A stretch of DNA of 64,000 nucleotides from positions 1 to 64,000 of the forward strand of contig UQCD01000005.1 in the NCBI GenBank assembly GCA_900539455.1, written 5' to 3'. Origin of the DNA: an uncultured Eubacteriales bacterium. Its GTDB lineage: Bacteria; Bacillota; Clostridia; Lachnospirales; Lachnospiraceae. The translations under genes and the position numbers were made by a program. The first letter of the stretch is position 1; every line of letters starts with the position of its first letter. Shown here piece after piece: positions 26,359-34,011 of this stretch. The notes beneath the pieces were generated by a model. That model saw only the letters and a program-made list of their open reading frames with translations, had not been told where the DNA came from and did not search any database.

Positions 26359-27458
26359 TTGTTAATCATTCCTTCCCATAATTCATAATATCTGTCACAC
26401 ATTTTATCTGCTGAAAAATTAGTTTTACTCCTTTTTATAACTTCCATTTGCTGATTAATTACTGGTGTTGGGTCATTACAGAAATCTTCTATACATTTTT
26501 TCAATGCTCCCACTTTGTATGGAGCATATTTATACTTATATCCACACAAAATTTCATCTAAGCCTCCATTATTAGAGCTTATAACTGGCACCATATAATT
26601 CATTGCTTCTAATGCAACATATCCAAAAGGCTCATACATTGAAGGAATAATTAAAGCATCTATCTTACCAAAAAATTCTTCTTTTCTTTTTCCCTGACAC
26701 CAGCCCATAAATTTAACCTTATTCCACAAATCTCCTCCGTCAATATAGCCTTTAATTAATCTGAAATATTCATCATCGTTAACCATTCCTGCAATTAAAA
26801 GCTCTACATCTAAATTTTTAATAGCCTCTATGGTTTCCAAAATTCCTTTTCTGGAATCTATACGCCCTATATATCCAAAAAGCTTTCTTTTTGTCTTATA
26901 GTTTATATTTTTCTTTGCATAATCATTAAATGTTATTCCGTTATACACAACAATTATTTTATTCTCATATTCTGGGAAAATTTTTATTAATTTAGATTTT
27001 TCTGCTCTTGAAACACATATAAGTACATCTGCTAAATCACATATTGTTTGAAATTTATATCTTACATCATCATTTCCACCAAAAAAGTCTACCTCTGACA
27101 TAGGCTCGGTAGTTGGTACTGAATGAATAACATATGCAATTTTATTATTATTTACAAATTCTTCTCTTAAGCAGAAATACAGTTCATAAAAGTGTATAAC
27201 CACTATGTCACAATCTATCTTATCCAAAATCTGTAGCTCATCAGGGGTAATTACAAGAATGTCCTTTTTATCCCCAAAGCCCTCTATAAACTGCTTTGAT
27301 TCTCTATAATCAAAATCCACATACACAAATCCCATATCCTTGTGCTTATATCTATATATTTCATTTAAATATGTACCTGCTCCGCCTATAACATTTTCTC
27401 CTAATTCGTTACATATATGTACTATTTTGTACTTATTATTAAAGCCTAAATTAAACAT
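26355..27458 (-). CDS. GT-B glycosyltransferase (GT4/GT5-like), module A
   Basis: A 367-residue retaining GT-B transferase. The N-terminal lobe begins YKIVHICNELGENVIGGAGTY, like starch-synthase-type GGAG/GGL donors, and has VIVVYNGITFNDY near residue 170. The C-terminal lobe has FGYIGRIDSRKGILETIEA near 193 and the donor-binding EX7E motif EPFGYVALE near 278 followed by NNGGLDEIL. No membrane helix is present, so it is cytoplasmic. It overlaps the upstream small gene by 13 bases and the downstream E-set gene by 4. The paralogue at 62161-63273 is alike along its length. The operon also encodes a Ser/Thr heptad-repeat protein, the likely acceptor; the sugar is unknown. Confidence 0.9.
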   Translation of the reverse strand: MFNLGFNNKYKIVHICNELGENVIGGAGTYLNEIYRYKHKDMGFVYVDFDYRESKQFIEGFGDKKDILVITPDELQILDKIDCDIVVIHFYELYFCLREEFVNNNKIAYVIHSVPTTEPMSEVDFFGGNDDVRYKFQTICDLADVLICVSRAEKSKLIKIFPEYENKIIVVYNGITFNDYAKKNINYKTKRKLFGYIGRIDSRKGILETIEAIKNLDVELLIAGMVNDDEYFRLIKGYIDGGDLWNKVKFMGWCQGKRKEEFFGKIDALIIPSMYEPFGYVALEAMNYMVPVISSNNGGLDEILCGYKYKYAPYKVGALKKCIEDFCNDPTPVINQQMEVIKRSKTNFSADKMCDRYYELWEGMINK

Positions 27459-27703
27459 GTATCCTCAAGCCTCCCAATAACTATATTATCCTTTGTTACT
27501 CTATATTCGATTTCATCACTTTCACATTCAGTATATATAACAGGTAATATATCTAAATCAGGAATACTACATTGGCTGGTTAAATCCAGTACAAACAACC
27601 CATGTGCTGTTTCCCTATGCACAATAAAGGTTTCTGTCATAACAACTTTTTGATTTTTTATCTTTATTATAAGATTTTTTCTTAATATACACTCTTTTTT
27701 CAT
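27446..27703 (-). CDS. Small conserved partner protein of glycosylation module A
   Basis: An 85-residue beta-rich protein. It shares a core with the 80-residue protein at 63261-63503: a FVLDL/FILDF strand, then C-x-(I/F)PD(L/I)(D/N)(I/V)LPV, then a terminal DNIV(I/L)G...D(T/I)CLI. In both cases the last 13 bases overlap the start of the glycosyltransferase in the same way. The invariant Cys-Leu-Ile end and the coupling suggest a chaperone or substrate-binding subunit of the transferase. No signal peptide is seen. I do not recognise the family. CGGAG precedes the start. Confidence 0.8.
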   Translation of the reverse strand: MKKECILRKNLIIKIKNQKVVMTETFIVHRETAHGLFVLDLTSQCSIPDLDILPVIYTECESDEIEYRVTKDNIVIGRLEDTCLI

Positions 27704-27738
27704 GATTTTTCTCCGTAATTATTTTTATACACTTAGGT

Positions 27739-28668
27739 TTAATAATTTAATACTTTTTCATTATAAATTTTATTCCAATAGGCATTTTCATCTACTGTAT
27801 CAAAATATTCGTCTATCTCGTCTATTATCATTTTTACGCGTTTCTTTACATGGGAGCTTTTGTATGCTCTTGGCAAATCACTTTTCTCATCGGTGGATAA
27901 TAAATAGGAAAACAACTCACATTTATCTTCCTCATCTCTCTTCTTAGAATATGCAGTTACAAAATATACATTTTCTATATTGCTTTCTGCCTCTGCTGTA
28001 TATTTACTATCGATCGATATTACTGTATCATAAGTTTCATAATATGAAAAATTATCTGGTAGCTCCTTCTGCCATTCTAAACTTGTATAACATTCTTCTT
28101 CTCTATTTTTTACTATAATTCTATTTTGAAAAAAATGATACAATTCATGGGCAAAGACTCGTTTTACATTTTCTGTTGATTTTACAGCAATATATATATT
28201 ATATTTCTGTGTTCTATAGTTATAATTCGTTAATCCCGTTGTAACATACCCCCCTATATTTTCCTCATATATTTCTGAGCAAATTACTATATTCACTCCC
28301 TGATAAGCTTTTGCACTGCCTACTACTGTGTTTGCTTTAGCTTCTTCAGGTGTCCTTAAAACCTCTTCTACAATACCTTCTGGCAATCTATCCAAAATTT
28401 CTTTTATGTCCTCTAAAGCTGCATATACTTCATCCATATCATCTGTTAATTCATATTCAAACCCTTTTTCCTTTTTATCCCAATCCTTGTAAAATATTTC
28501 CACACTTTCATTTTGTTCTTCTATTTCTTTTTTTACTTCCAATATTTGTTCCTCTGATATATTTTTTCCTCTTTCCTTTATAATTCCAAATATAGTCAGG
28601 GCTGCAAACACACTAATTACTAACAACAAGCTTATTTTTTCTTTATTTTTTACTAACTTTTTTATCAT
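27739..28668 (-). CDS. Membrane-anchored putative zinc metalloprotease (HExxH)
   Basis: A 309-residue protein with a basic N-terminus and one membrane helix (about residues 12-30), then an extracytoplasmic domain. The zinc motif HELYH is near residue 170 (VKRVFAHELYHFFQN), and a Glu in DKCELFSYLL near 255 is a candidate third ligand. Before the HExxH is a coiled-coil-like charged region (about 35-75). It is second in the c-di-GMP-riboswitch operon, after the Ser/Thr-repeat protein. By analogy with C. difficile PPEP-1, a c-di-GMP-controlled protease that releases surface proteins, it could process the repeat protein or another surface partner, but the fold is not proven related. A duplicate C-terminal fragment persists at 25554-25655. 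Confidence 0.72.
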   Translation of the reverse strand: MIKKLVKNKEKISLLLVISVFAALTIFGIIKERGKNISEEQILEVKKEIEEQNESVEIFYKDWDKKEKGFEYELTDDMDEVYAALEDIKEILDRLPEGIVEEVLRTPEEAKANTVVGSAKAYQGVNIVICSEIYEENIGGYVTTGLTNYNYRTQKYNIYIAVKSTENVKRVFAHELYHFFQNRIIVKNREEECYTSLEWQKELPDNFSYYETYDTVISIDSKYTAEAESNIENVYFVTAYSKKRDEEDKCELFSYLLSTDEKSDLPRAYKSSHVKKRVKMIIDEIDEYFDTVDENAYWNKIYNEKVLNY

Positions 28669-28683
28669 TTTTTCTCCTATCTA

Positions 28684-30009
28684 TTATAAGAATGATGGTA
28701 TTAATTCTTCACCAACCCCAATCATTCCGCCGATTACACCTATTCCCCAGCTACAAAATTTATATGCAGCTCCAACTCCTATTGCAGTTCCTGCGATTGC
28801 CATTCCTAGCTTAAATGAATCCTCCAAGCTATCAAACATTTGTATTCCTCCCTCTTCCTCATTTTTACCTGTATTATCAATGTTCATTAAATCAACTACA
28901 AACTCCACTCCTGTATTTACGGTCTTATTATCATCAAGTCCTTGCTCCTTTGATACAGTTAAATCTAATATTCTTTTCTGAAGTGCTGATATATTTAACT
29001 GCACCTTTAATCCCTCTTTATTTTTTACTCCAACATATATATTTCCATCCTTGCCAGTCATTTCAACACTTCCATAGTTTACAGACAAGCTCTTTTCGCT
29101 TGTTATTCTGTCACTATTTTCTTTTATAAACTTATTAATCTCATCTATTGTCTTATTAATATCTATATCAACCTGTGCAGTTGTACTTTTATCTGAATTT
29201 TGACTAATGGTTAATTCTCCAAAATATTTTATACTGCCATTTACAAACGGAACCTCATACTCTCCTAAGGAATATGTACCAGACAATAAAACATCTTGTC
29301 CTAAATAATTTTCCAGCTTGTCCTGCATAAAGCTACCCATACCGAATATTTTGTTTATATAACTGCTTAAATTCTTTACCTCCACCAAATTATATTCATC
29401 TACAGGACATATATATGAAACAGTTCCCTTTTCAACCTCTATAATTGACGGAACACTACTTCCAGAACCATTTAGGGAATTATTTTCTCCAGTAATATAT
29501 ATTATTGTGCGAGAACAATTATTATAATCACCATATTTTATTGTTGTACTGCTTGTTAAATCATTATTTATAGTTCGTACCATATTGTTCACGCCATTTC
29601 GTGGATTATTAAGAGAGGCTTCTAAGGCACTTCCTTCTTTTACTACATAATCCACTTTATTTCCCCTGCGTGTTTGTAAGGTTGAATTAGTATTTTTAAT
29701 TGTTGTAGAGCCAGTTTTTATGGTATTACTGCTGCTTTTTACTGTACTGGAGCTGTTTCTTATAGTATTACTACTACTTTTTACTGTACTAGAACTATTT
29801 TTTATTGTACTACTACTGTTTTTTACTGTATTTGAGCTGGTTTTAATAGTATTGCTGCTATTTGTTACGGTACTAGAGGACTTAATAGTATTACTGCTAC
29901 TTTTTATTATACTAGAGCTAGACTTTAATGTATTGCTACTGTTATTTTCCTCTCCAATCCCCTTATATCTTAATCCTCCAGAACTAATTACACTTGTTGG
30001 TAATGACAT
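28684..30009 (-). CDS. Ser/Thr heptad-repeat protein, candidate glycosylation acceptor
   Basis: A 441-residue protein with no Sec signal. Residues about 22-110 are a run of some twelve imperfect heptads of the type S-S-S-N-T-I-K, with alternating Lys/Arg and almost all other positions Ser, Thr, Asn or Ile/Val. A middle region (about 115-390) is beta-rich with Asn and Ser (SLGEYEVPFVNGSIKYFGEL). The C-terminal 45 residues are Gly/Ala-rich and hydrophobic (GMAIAGTAIGVGAAYK, then GIGVIGGMIGVG), with GxxxG spacing suited to membrane insertion or packing. It is first in cluster A, directly under a c-di-GMP-I riboswitch, with a GGAAGGAAG ribosome site. A Ser/Thr repeat made in the cytoplasm next to a GT-B enzyme suggests O-glycosylation. 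Export could be by a non-Sec route or by spore assembly. Confidence 0.8.
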   Translation of the reverse strand: MSLPTSVISSGGLRYKGIGEENNSSNTLKSSSSIIKSSSNTIKSSSTVTNSSNTIKTSSNTVKNSSSTIKNSSSTVKSSSNTIRNSSSTVKSSSNTIKTGSTTIKNTNSTLQTRRGNKVDYVVKEGSALEASLNNPRNGVNNMVRTINNDLTSSTTIKYGDYNNCSRTIIYITGENNSLNGSGSSVPSIIEVEKGTVSYICPVDEYNLVEVKNLSSYINKIFGMGSFMQDKLENYLGQDVLLSGTYSLGEYEVPFVNGSIKYFGELTISQNSDKSTTAQVDIDINKTIDEINKFIKENSDRITSEKSLSVNYGSVEMTGKDGNIYVGVKNKEGLKVQLNISALQKRILDLTVSKEQGLDDNKTVNTGVEFVVDLMNIDNTGKNEEEGGIQMFDSLEDSFKLGMAIAGTAIGVGAAYKFCSWGIGVIGGMIGVGEELIPSFL

Positions 30010-30091
30010 AATCTTCTTCCTTCCTATCTTTTATTTTATAGTAAAAGCAAACCAACTTCATCAAGTACGGTGCTTATAACTTTTATATACG

Positions 30092-30222
30092 CAAAAAGGC
30101 CACAACATTTCTGTTGCAGCCGAACTATCTAATTAAATATCAATACATAATAACCAAATATCACAATATATAACAAGACTCCAAGCTTTGCGTCCTCAAG
30201 TCACCTCAAGTTTGCCCATCTA
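30092..30222 (-). ncRNA. Cyclic-di-GMP-I (GEMM-I) riboswitch of cluster A
   Basis: Read leftward: GGGCAAACTTGAGGTGAC, GAGGACGCAAAGC, TTGGAGTCTT, a variable AT-rich stem, then AGATAGTTCGGCTGC, the ordered GEMM-I elements. The terminator GGCTGCAACAG/GTTGTGGCC with five T starts within the 3' end of the aptamer, so the two structures exclude each other. Ligand should favour read-through, an inferred ON switch. Confidence 0.92.
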
Positions 30223-30229
30223 TCTTTTT

Positions 30230-30258
30230 ATGTTACAACTTATGACATTTTTTGTCAA
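30230..30258 (-). promoter_or_regulatory. Sigma-A promoter of cluster A
   Basis: TTGACA (30258-30253), a 17-base spacer and TAACAT (30235-30230) in the leftward reading, just before the riboswitch aptamer. Confidence 0.75.
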
Positions 30259-30327
30259 TATGTTGGATTTTCTTGTAAAAGGATTATTTTAAAATAGAGC
30301 ATTGTATGATAATATATTCATTAAATT

Positions 30328-30348
30328 AGGTATAATAAGCTTATACCT
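30328..30348. promoter_or_regulatory. Palindromic operator candidate upstream of pncB
   Basis: AGGTATAA-TAAGC-TTATACCT is a perfect 8-base inverted repeat with a 5-base centre. It overlaps the probable -10 TATAAT (30331-30336) of pncB, so a bound repressor would block transcription. NAD-pathway genes in Firmicutes are often controlled by such repressors (for example NiaR), but I cannot assign one here. Confidence 0.5.
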
Positions 30349-30404
30349 TTACACAAATATATAAGCACCATCCTTATTTACTAAACTTTATTTTGGAGGC
30401 AATT

Positions 30405-31859
30405 ATGTCAGAAAGAAATCTAACTTTATTAACCGACCTTTATGAGCTTACAATGATGCAGGGATATTTTAAAAGTAACTCTACTGAAACTGTTATTTTT
30501 GATGTTTTCTACAGAAAAAATCCGTCTGGTAGTGGTTATGCTATATGCTGTGGTCTTGAACAGGCTATTGATTACATAAAAAGCCTTAATTTTTCTTATG
30601 ATGACATTGAGTATCTTAGAAGCCTGCAGCTTTTTGATGAGGACTTTTTAAACTACTTGTCCTCTTTCCATTTTTCAGGAGATATATATGCTATTCCAGA
30701 AGGCTCTGTTGTTTTTCCAAAGGAGCCACTTATTAAGATTATTGCTCCTATTATGGAGGCACAGCTTGTAGAAACTGCATTACTTAATATTGTTAATCAC
30801 CAAAGCTTAATTGCAACCAAGGCATCAAGAGTTGCCTATGCTGCAAAGGGTGACGGAATTATGGAATTTGGACTTAGAAGAGCGCAAGGACCAGACGCGG
30901 GAATATATGGTGCAAGGGCTGCTGTAATAGGTGGATGTATAGGTACTTCCTGCGTGCTTACTGGCAAAATGTGCGATGTACCAGTAAAAGGAACTCATGC
31001 GCATAGCTGGATAATGAGCTTTAAGGATGAATATACTGCCTTTAAAACCTATGCAGACCTTTATCCAGACGCTTGTATATTACTTGTAGATACCTATGAT
31101 ACCTTAAAAAGTGGTGTTCCAAATGCAATTAAGGTATTTACTGAAATGAAGCAGGCTGGTATTCCTCTTACCTTCTATGGTATCAGATTAGATAGTGGCG
31201 ACTTGGCATATCTTTCAAAGGAAGCCAGAAAAATGTTAGATGCTGCCGGCTTTACTGACGCAGTTATTTCAGCCTCAAGTGATTTAGACGAATATCTTAT
31301 AGACTCCCTTAAAACACAGGGTGCAAAGATTACCTCCTGGGGTGTTGGCACAAACCTTATTACAAGTAAAGACTGCCCTTCCTTTGGTGGTGTATATAAA
31401 TTAGCTGCAATAATGGATACTGATACGGGAGAATTTCTACCAAAAATTAAATTATCTGAAAACACAGAGAAAATTACAAATCCGGGAAATAAAACGGTAT
31501 TCCGTATTTATGATAAGGAAACCAATAAAATCAAGGCAGACCTTATTGCCTTAGCAGATGAATCCTTTGATGAAAATGAAGATTTAATGATTTTTGACCC
31601 TATTGAAACCTGGAAGAAAACTCTCCTTAAGGCTGGCACCTACACTATAAAAGAAATGCTGGTACAGGTATTTAGCAAAGGTATCTGCACCTATACCTCA
31701 CCTTCTGTAAGTGAAATCAAAGCCTACTGTGATAGCGAGTTAGATACCTTATGGGACGAAACCAGAAGACTTGTAAATCCACACAGAGTTCATGTTGACT
31801 TATCAGACAAGCTTTATGACATAAAAAAAGGCTTACTTGCCAACTATGGCAGAGTGTAA
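30405..31859 (+). CDS. pncB: Nicotinate phosphoribosyltransferase
   Basis: The start is the ATG at 30405, 6 bases after GGAGG; this gives 484 residues beginning MSERNLTLLTDLYELTMMQGYF, the classic family N-terminus. Further landmarks are the catalytic-His region VKGTHAHSWIMSF near residue 205, DTYDTLKSG near 233, GIRLDSGDLAYLS near 262 and VGTNLITSKDCPSFGGVYKL near 325. The enzyme joins nicotinate to PRPP, entering NAD by the Preiss-Handler route in the cytoplasm. It is a single-gene unit facing away from cluster A, with a palindrome over its promoter and a strong terminator after it. Confidence 0.97.
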   Translation: MSERNLTLLTDLYELTMMQGYFKSNSTETVIFDVFYRKNPSGSGYAICCGLEQAIDYIKSLNFSYDDIEYLRSLQLFDEDFLNYLSSFHFSGDIYAIPEGSVVFPKEPLIKIIAPIMEAQLVETALLNIVNHQSLIATKASRVAYAAKGDGIMEFGLRRAQGPDAGIYGARAAVIGGCIGTSCVLTGKMCDVPVKGTHAHSWIMSFKDEYTAFKTYADLYPDACILLVDTYDTLKSGVPNAIKVFTEMKQAGIPLTFYGIRLDSGDLAYLSKEARKMLDAAGFTDAVISASSDLDEYLIDSLKTQGAKITSWGVGTNLITSKDCPSFGGVYKLAAIMDTDTGEFLPKIKLSENTEKITNPGNKTVFRIYDKETNKIKADLIALADESFDENEDLMIFDPIETWKKTLLKAGTYTIKEMLVQVFSKGICTYTSPSVSEIKAYCDSELDTLWDETRRLVNPHRVHVDLSDKLYDIKKGLLANYGRV

Positions 31860-31916
31860 GTCCTAACAAAGTATACGCACTAATAGAATATAAACCCTAA
31901 TATAATAATGTAAGCA

Positions 31917-31954
31917 CTAATATAAGTCTTGTTACAATACAAGACTTATATTAG
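31917..31954. terminator. Bidirectional terminator between pncB and the DUF1934-like gene
   Basis: CTAATATAAGTCTTGT-TACAAT-ACAAGACTTATATTAG is a perfect 16-base inverted repeat between convergent genes. It contains the stop codon of the leftward gene. T runs are weak on both sides. Confidence 0.7.
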
Positions 31955-32361
31955 TCTCTGGCTTCTATCTGCAGCCTGCACTTGGCAACCTGCTTATCAT
32001 CACAAAGCATTACATAGGAAACCACCACTTTTATGTGGTGGTTTCCCTTGTAAATATTCAGACATTCTGTATTGATGCCTATAGGAATACAACCAAAGGG
32101 TGTATCATAACTGCAATTTACTGTTTCTCCCACCTGATAAAACAAATGGGTGTTAGTAGAGCCTTTTTTAATAACCTCTACCAACTGGTCATCAACCTTT
32201 ATGATATTTTTTACTTTTCCGTTTTCCGTCAACTCTTCATATAAGAAATAGTATTTACCATTCTTTTCGTAATACTGTCCGCTGCATTTTGACTTTATAA
32301 CTTCACTATCTCCGTCGGTAGTATGTGTTCCTACAACCTCAATCACAACATCTTTATTCAT
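31951..32361 (-). CDS. DUF1934-like (YwiB-type) small beta-barrel protein
   Basis: A 136-residue soluble protein that is mostly beta strands. KCSGQYYEKNGKYYFLYEEL near residue 25, then an ENGKVKNIIKV strand, GCIPIGINTECL near 90 and a final strand VAKCRLQIE match the DUF1934/YwiB pattern, a lipocalin-like fold of unknown function common in Firmicutes. It follows the helical protein at 32377-32967 by 15 bases, probably in one transcript with the genes down from ispE. No secretion signal is seen. Confidence 0.75.
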   Translation of the reverse strand: MNKDVVIEVVGTHTTDGDSEVIKSKCSGQYYEKNGKYYFLYEELTENGKVKNIIKVDDQLVEVIKKGSTNTHLFYQVGETVNCSYDTPFGCIPIGINTECLNIYKGNHHIKVVVSYVMLCDDKQVAKCRLQIEARD

Positions 32362-32376
32362 GCTATTTTCCTTAAA

Positions 32377-32967
32377 TTATGCTTCCACGCCGTTTTTATA
32401 ATCCTCAAATTTCTTCATAACTGCATCATAAGTCTTTTGAGAAATGTCTGGTAAGGATCTTCCCCATGCCTTTGTAGCCTGGTCAAAGCCCTTTTTGAAA
32501 GCATCTACCATCTTTTCCATTTTTTCTGAATCGCCGCCTGAAAGAGCCTTTGCCATTTCAAAAATTCTATCAGAGGTCTGATTTACACCCCAATATCCAT
32601 CTTCTGATATTTCTGCCTTAGCATTTGCAGCAGTTTTTGCATCTACTGTAAAATTGCCACTTGCAAGCATAGACCAAATATCATCACTATTTTGTACCTT
32701 CCTGCCCTGTTTTAAGAACATATCAGAAACTAAAGATTTAAGGCTGTTTACTCTGCTTTCTGTATCTGCCTTAAGCTTTGCTACTAAAGCTGTTCTCTCC
32801 TCTTGTGTCATCTTGCTGGTGCCAGGCTCATATACAGCACTCTGTTCTTCCTTAGCTGTCTTTGCAGATGACCTTTCACTTGTCTTTGTGTTACTTGCTT
32901 TTGTACTACTATAGCTTGTTGTATCATAGCTGCTGTAGGTGTTTGTGTAAATTCCGTTTACGCTCAT
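32377..32967 (-). CDS. Ser/Thr-rich N-terminus plus helical domain, unknown function
   Basis: The start MSVNGIYTNTYSSYD is chosen because AAGGAGG lies just before it; 196 residues result. Residues 1-45 are disordered and rich in Ser, Thr and Tyr with no hydrophobic core, like the unprocessed export signals of flagellar substrates. The rest is helical with KADTESRVNSLKSLVSDMFLKQG near residue 65, GYWGVNQTSDRIFEMAKALSGG near 125 and GFDQATKAWGRSLPDISQKTYD near 160. This C-terminal pattern occurs in proteins of unknown function in motile bacteria (DUF5610-like, low confidence). Its Ser/Thr-rich start resembles the proteins at 28684 and 60025. Confidence 0.75.
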   Translation of the reverse strand: MSVNGIYTNTYSSYDTTSYSSTKASNTKTSERSSAKTAKEEQSAVYEPGTSKMTQEERTALVAKLKADTESRVNSLKSLVSDMFLKQGRKVQNSDDIWSMLASGNFTVDAKTAANAKAEISEDGYWGVNQTSDRIFEMAKALSGGDSEKMEKMVDAFKKGFDQATKAWGRSLPDISQKTYDAVMKKFEDYKNGVEA

Positions 32968-33031
32968 AGTTACCCTCCTTGGCAATACAAATTTTCGTTT
33001 CACTTATATATCGTCATAGCCAAACTAAATA

Positions 33032-33226
33032 TTAAGACTCTTTCACGTTTTTTGTAATTTCCGGAACACATTCTCCCTTAATATCGCATCTTCCATAATG
33101 TGTTTCTTCTGTAATTGTTCCATTTTCATTTTCATCAGATATATCTATTTTTATTCTGCTGATTCCTGCTCCTGTTTTTGCATCAAGCATTTTTACTATA
33201 TTTTCTATGTCATTTTGATTAGCCAT
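33032..33226 (-). CDS. Small acidic conserved protein, unknown function
   Basis: A 64-residue protein, MANQNDIENIVKMLDAK at the start and THYGRCDIKGECVPEI near the end, with a CX5C spacing in the last part. GAAGGAGG precedes the ATG. It lies 29 bases after truA and 64 bases before the Ser/Thr-rich helical protein, in the same direction, so it is likely co-transcribed. I do not recognise it; the strong ribosome site and codon pattern favour a real gene. Confidence 0.75.
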   Translation of the reverse strand: MANQNDIENIVKMLDAKTGAGISRIKIDISDENENGTITEETHYGRCDIKGECVPEITKNVKES

Positions 33227-33255
33227 ATTAGGGCCTCCTTCACTATTTTTTCTGG

Positions 33256-34011
33256 TTAAAGTTTACTATACTCTACATTCCATAGTATAAGTCCATTAGG
33301 TGGTGCTGTAAAGCCTGCATTCTGCCTATTTTTACTATTTAATATTTCCATCATGGCTGAAGGCTCTCTCACGCCTTTTCCCACCTCAATAAGTGTACCT
33401 GTAATTATCCTAATCATATTATATAAAAAGCCATTGCCATAAAATGTTAGGACTATTTCACCCTTTATATTTTCTATTTGGATATTGTAAATAGTCCTTA
33501 CTGTAGATTTTTTCATGTGCTTATTGGCACAAAAGGCTTTAAAATCGTGAGTTCCTATTAAATATGTGGCTGCCTGCTGCATTTTTTCTGTATTAAGCTT
33601 TTCCTTGACAGTATACACATAATTACGGTCAAACACATTTTTTATGCCATTGTTATTAATCCTGTATTTATAGGTTTTTGCAGTTGCACTAAGTCTGGCA
33701 TGAAACCTTTCTTCTGCCTTTTCCACCTTTACAACAGCAATATCCTGTGGCAGATACTCATTCATCGCTTCAAGCAATACTTCCTCGTCCCATTTTTTGT
33801 ACAAGTTAACACTGCAAACCTGTCCCTTTGCATGAACTCCTGCATCTGTTCTGCCAGCCCCGTGAATTTCTATCTGTCTGTCCTCAAGTCTGGATAGTAA
33901 GGTTTCTATTTTTTCCTGTATAGTCCTGTGGGTGTTTCCCTGCTTTTGCCAGCCGTCATAGGCTTTTCCGTCATATGAAATTGTCAATTTATAATTTGTA
34001 CCATTATTCAT
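33256..34011 (-). CDS. truA: tRNA pseudouridine(38-40) synthase
   Basis: The start is the ATG at 34011, inside the last codons of the GntR gene; 251 residues. Family landmarks are YDGKAYDGWQKQG near residue 12, the catalytic-Asp motif GAGRTDAGVHAKGQV near 50, LSATAKTYKYRI near 105 and FLYNMIRIITGTLIEVGKG near 200. It converts uridine to pseudouridine at positions 38-40 of the tRNA anticodon arm. The 8-base overlap with the regulator gene suggests translational coupling in an ispE-gntR-truA transcript. Confidence 0.96.
   Translation of the reverse strand: MNNGTNYKLTISYDGKAYDGWQKQGNTHRTIQEKIETLLSRLEDRQIEIHGAGRTDAGVHAKGQVCSVNLYKKWDEEVLLEAMNEYLPQDIAVVKVEKAEERFHARLSATAKTYKYRINNNGIKNVFDRNYVYTVKEKLNTEKMQQAATYLIGTHDFKAFCANKHMKKSTVRTIYNIQIENIKGEIVLTFYGNGFLYNMIRIITGTLIEVGKGVREPSAMMEILNSKNRQNAGFTAPPNGLILWNVEYSKL

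Noticed and set aside
29720..30079. 119-codon rightward frame rich in Leu, Val and Phe
   Set aside because: It is the antisense of the Ser/Thr heptad repeat; the repeat pattern explains its open length and hydrophobic look. It has no ribosome site.
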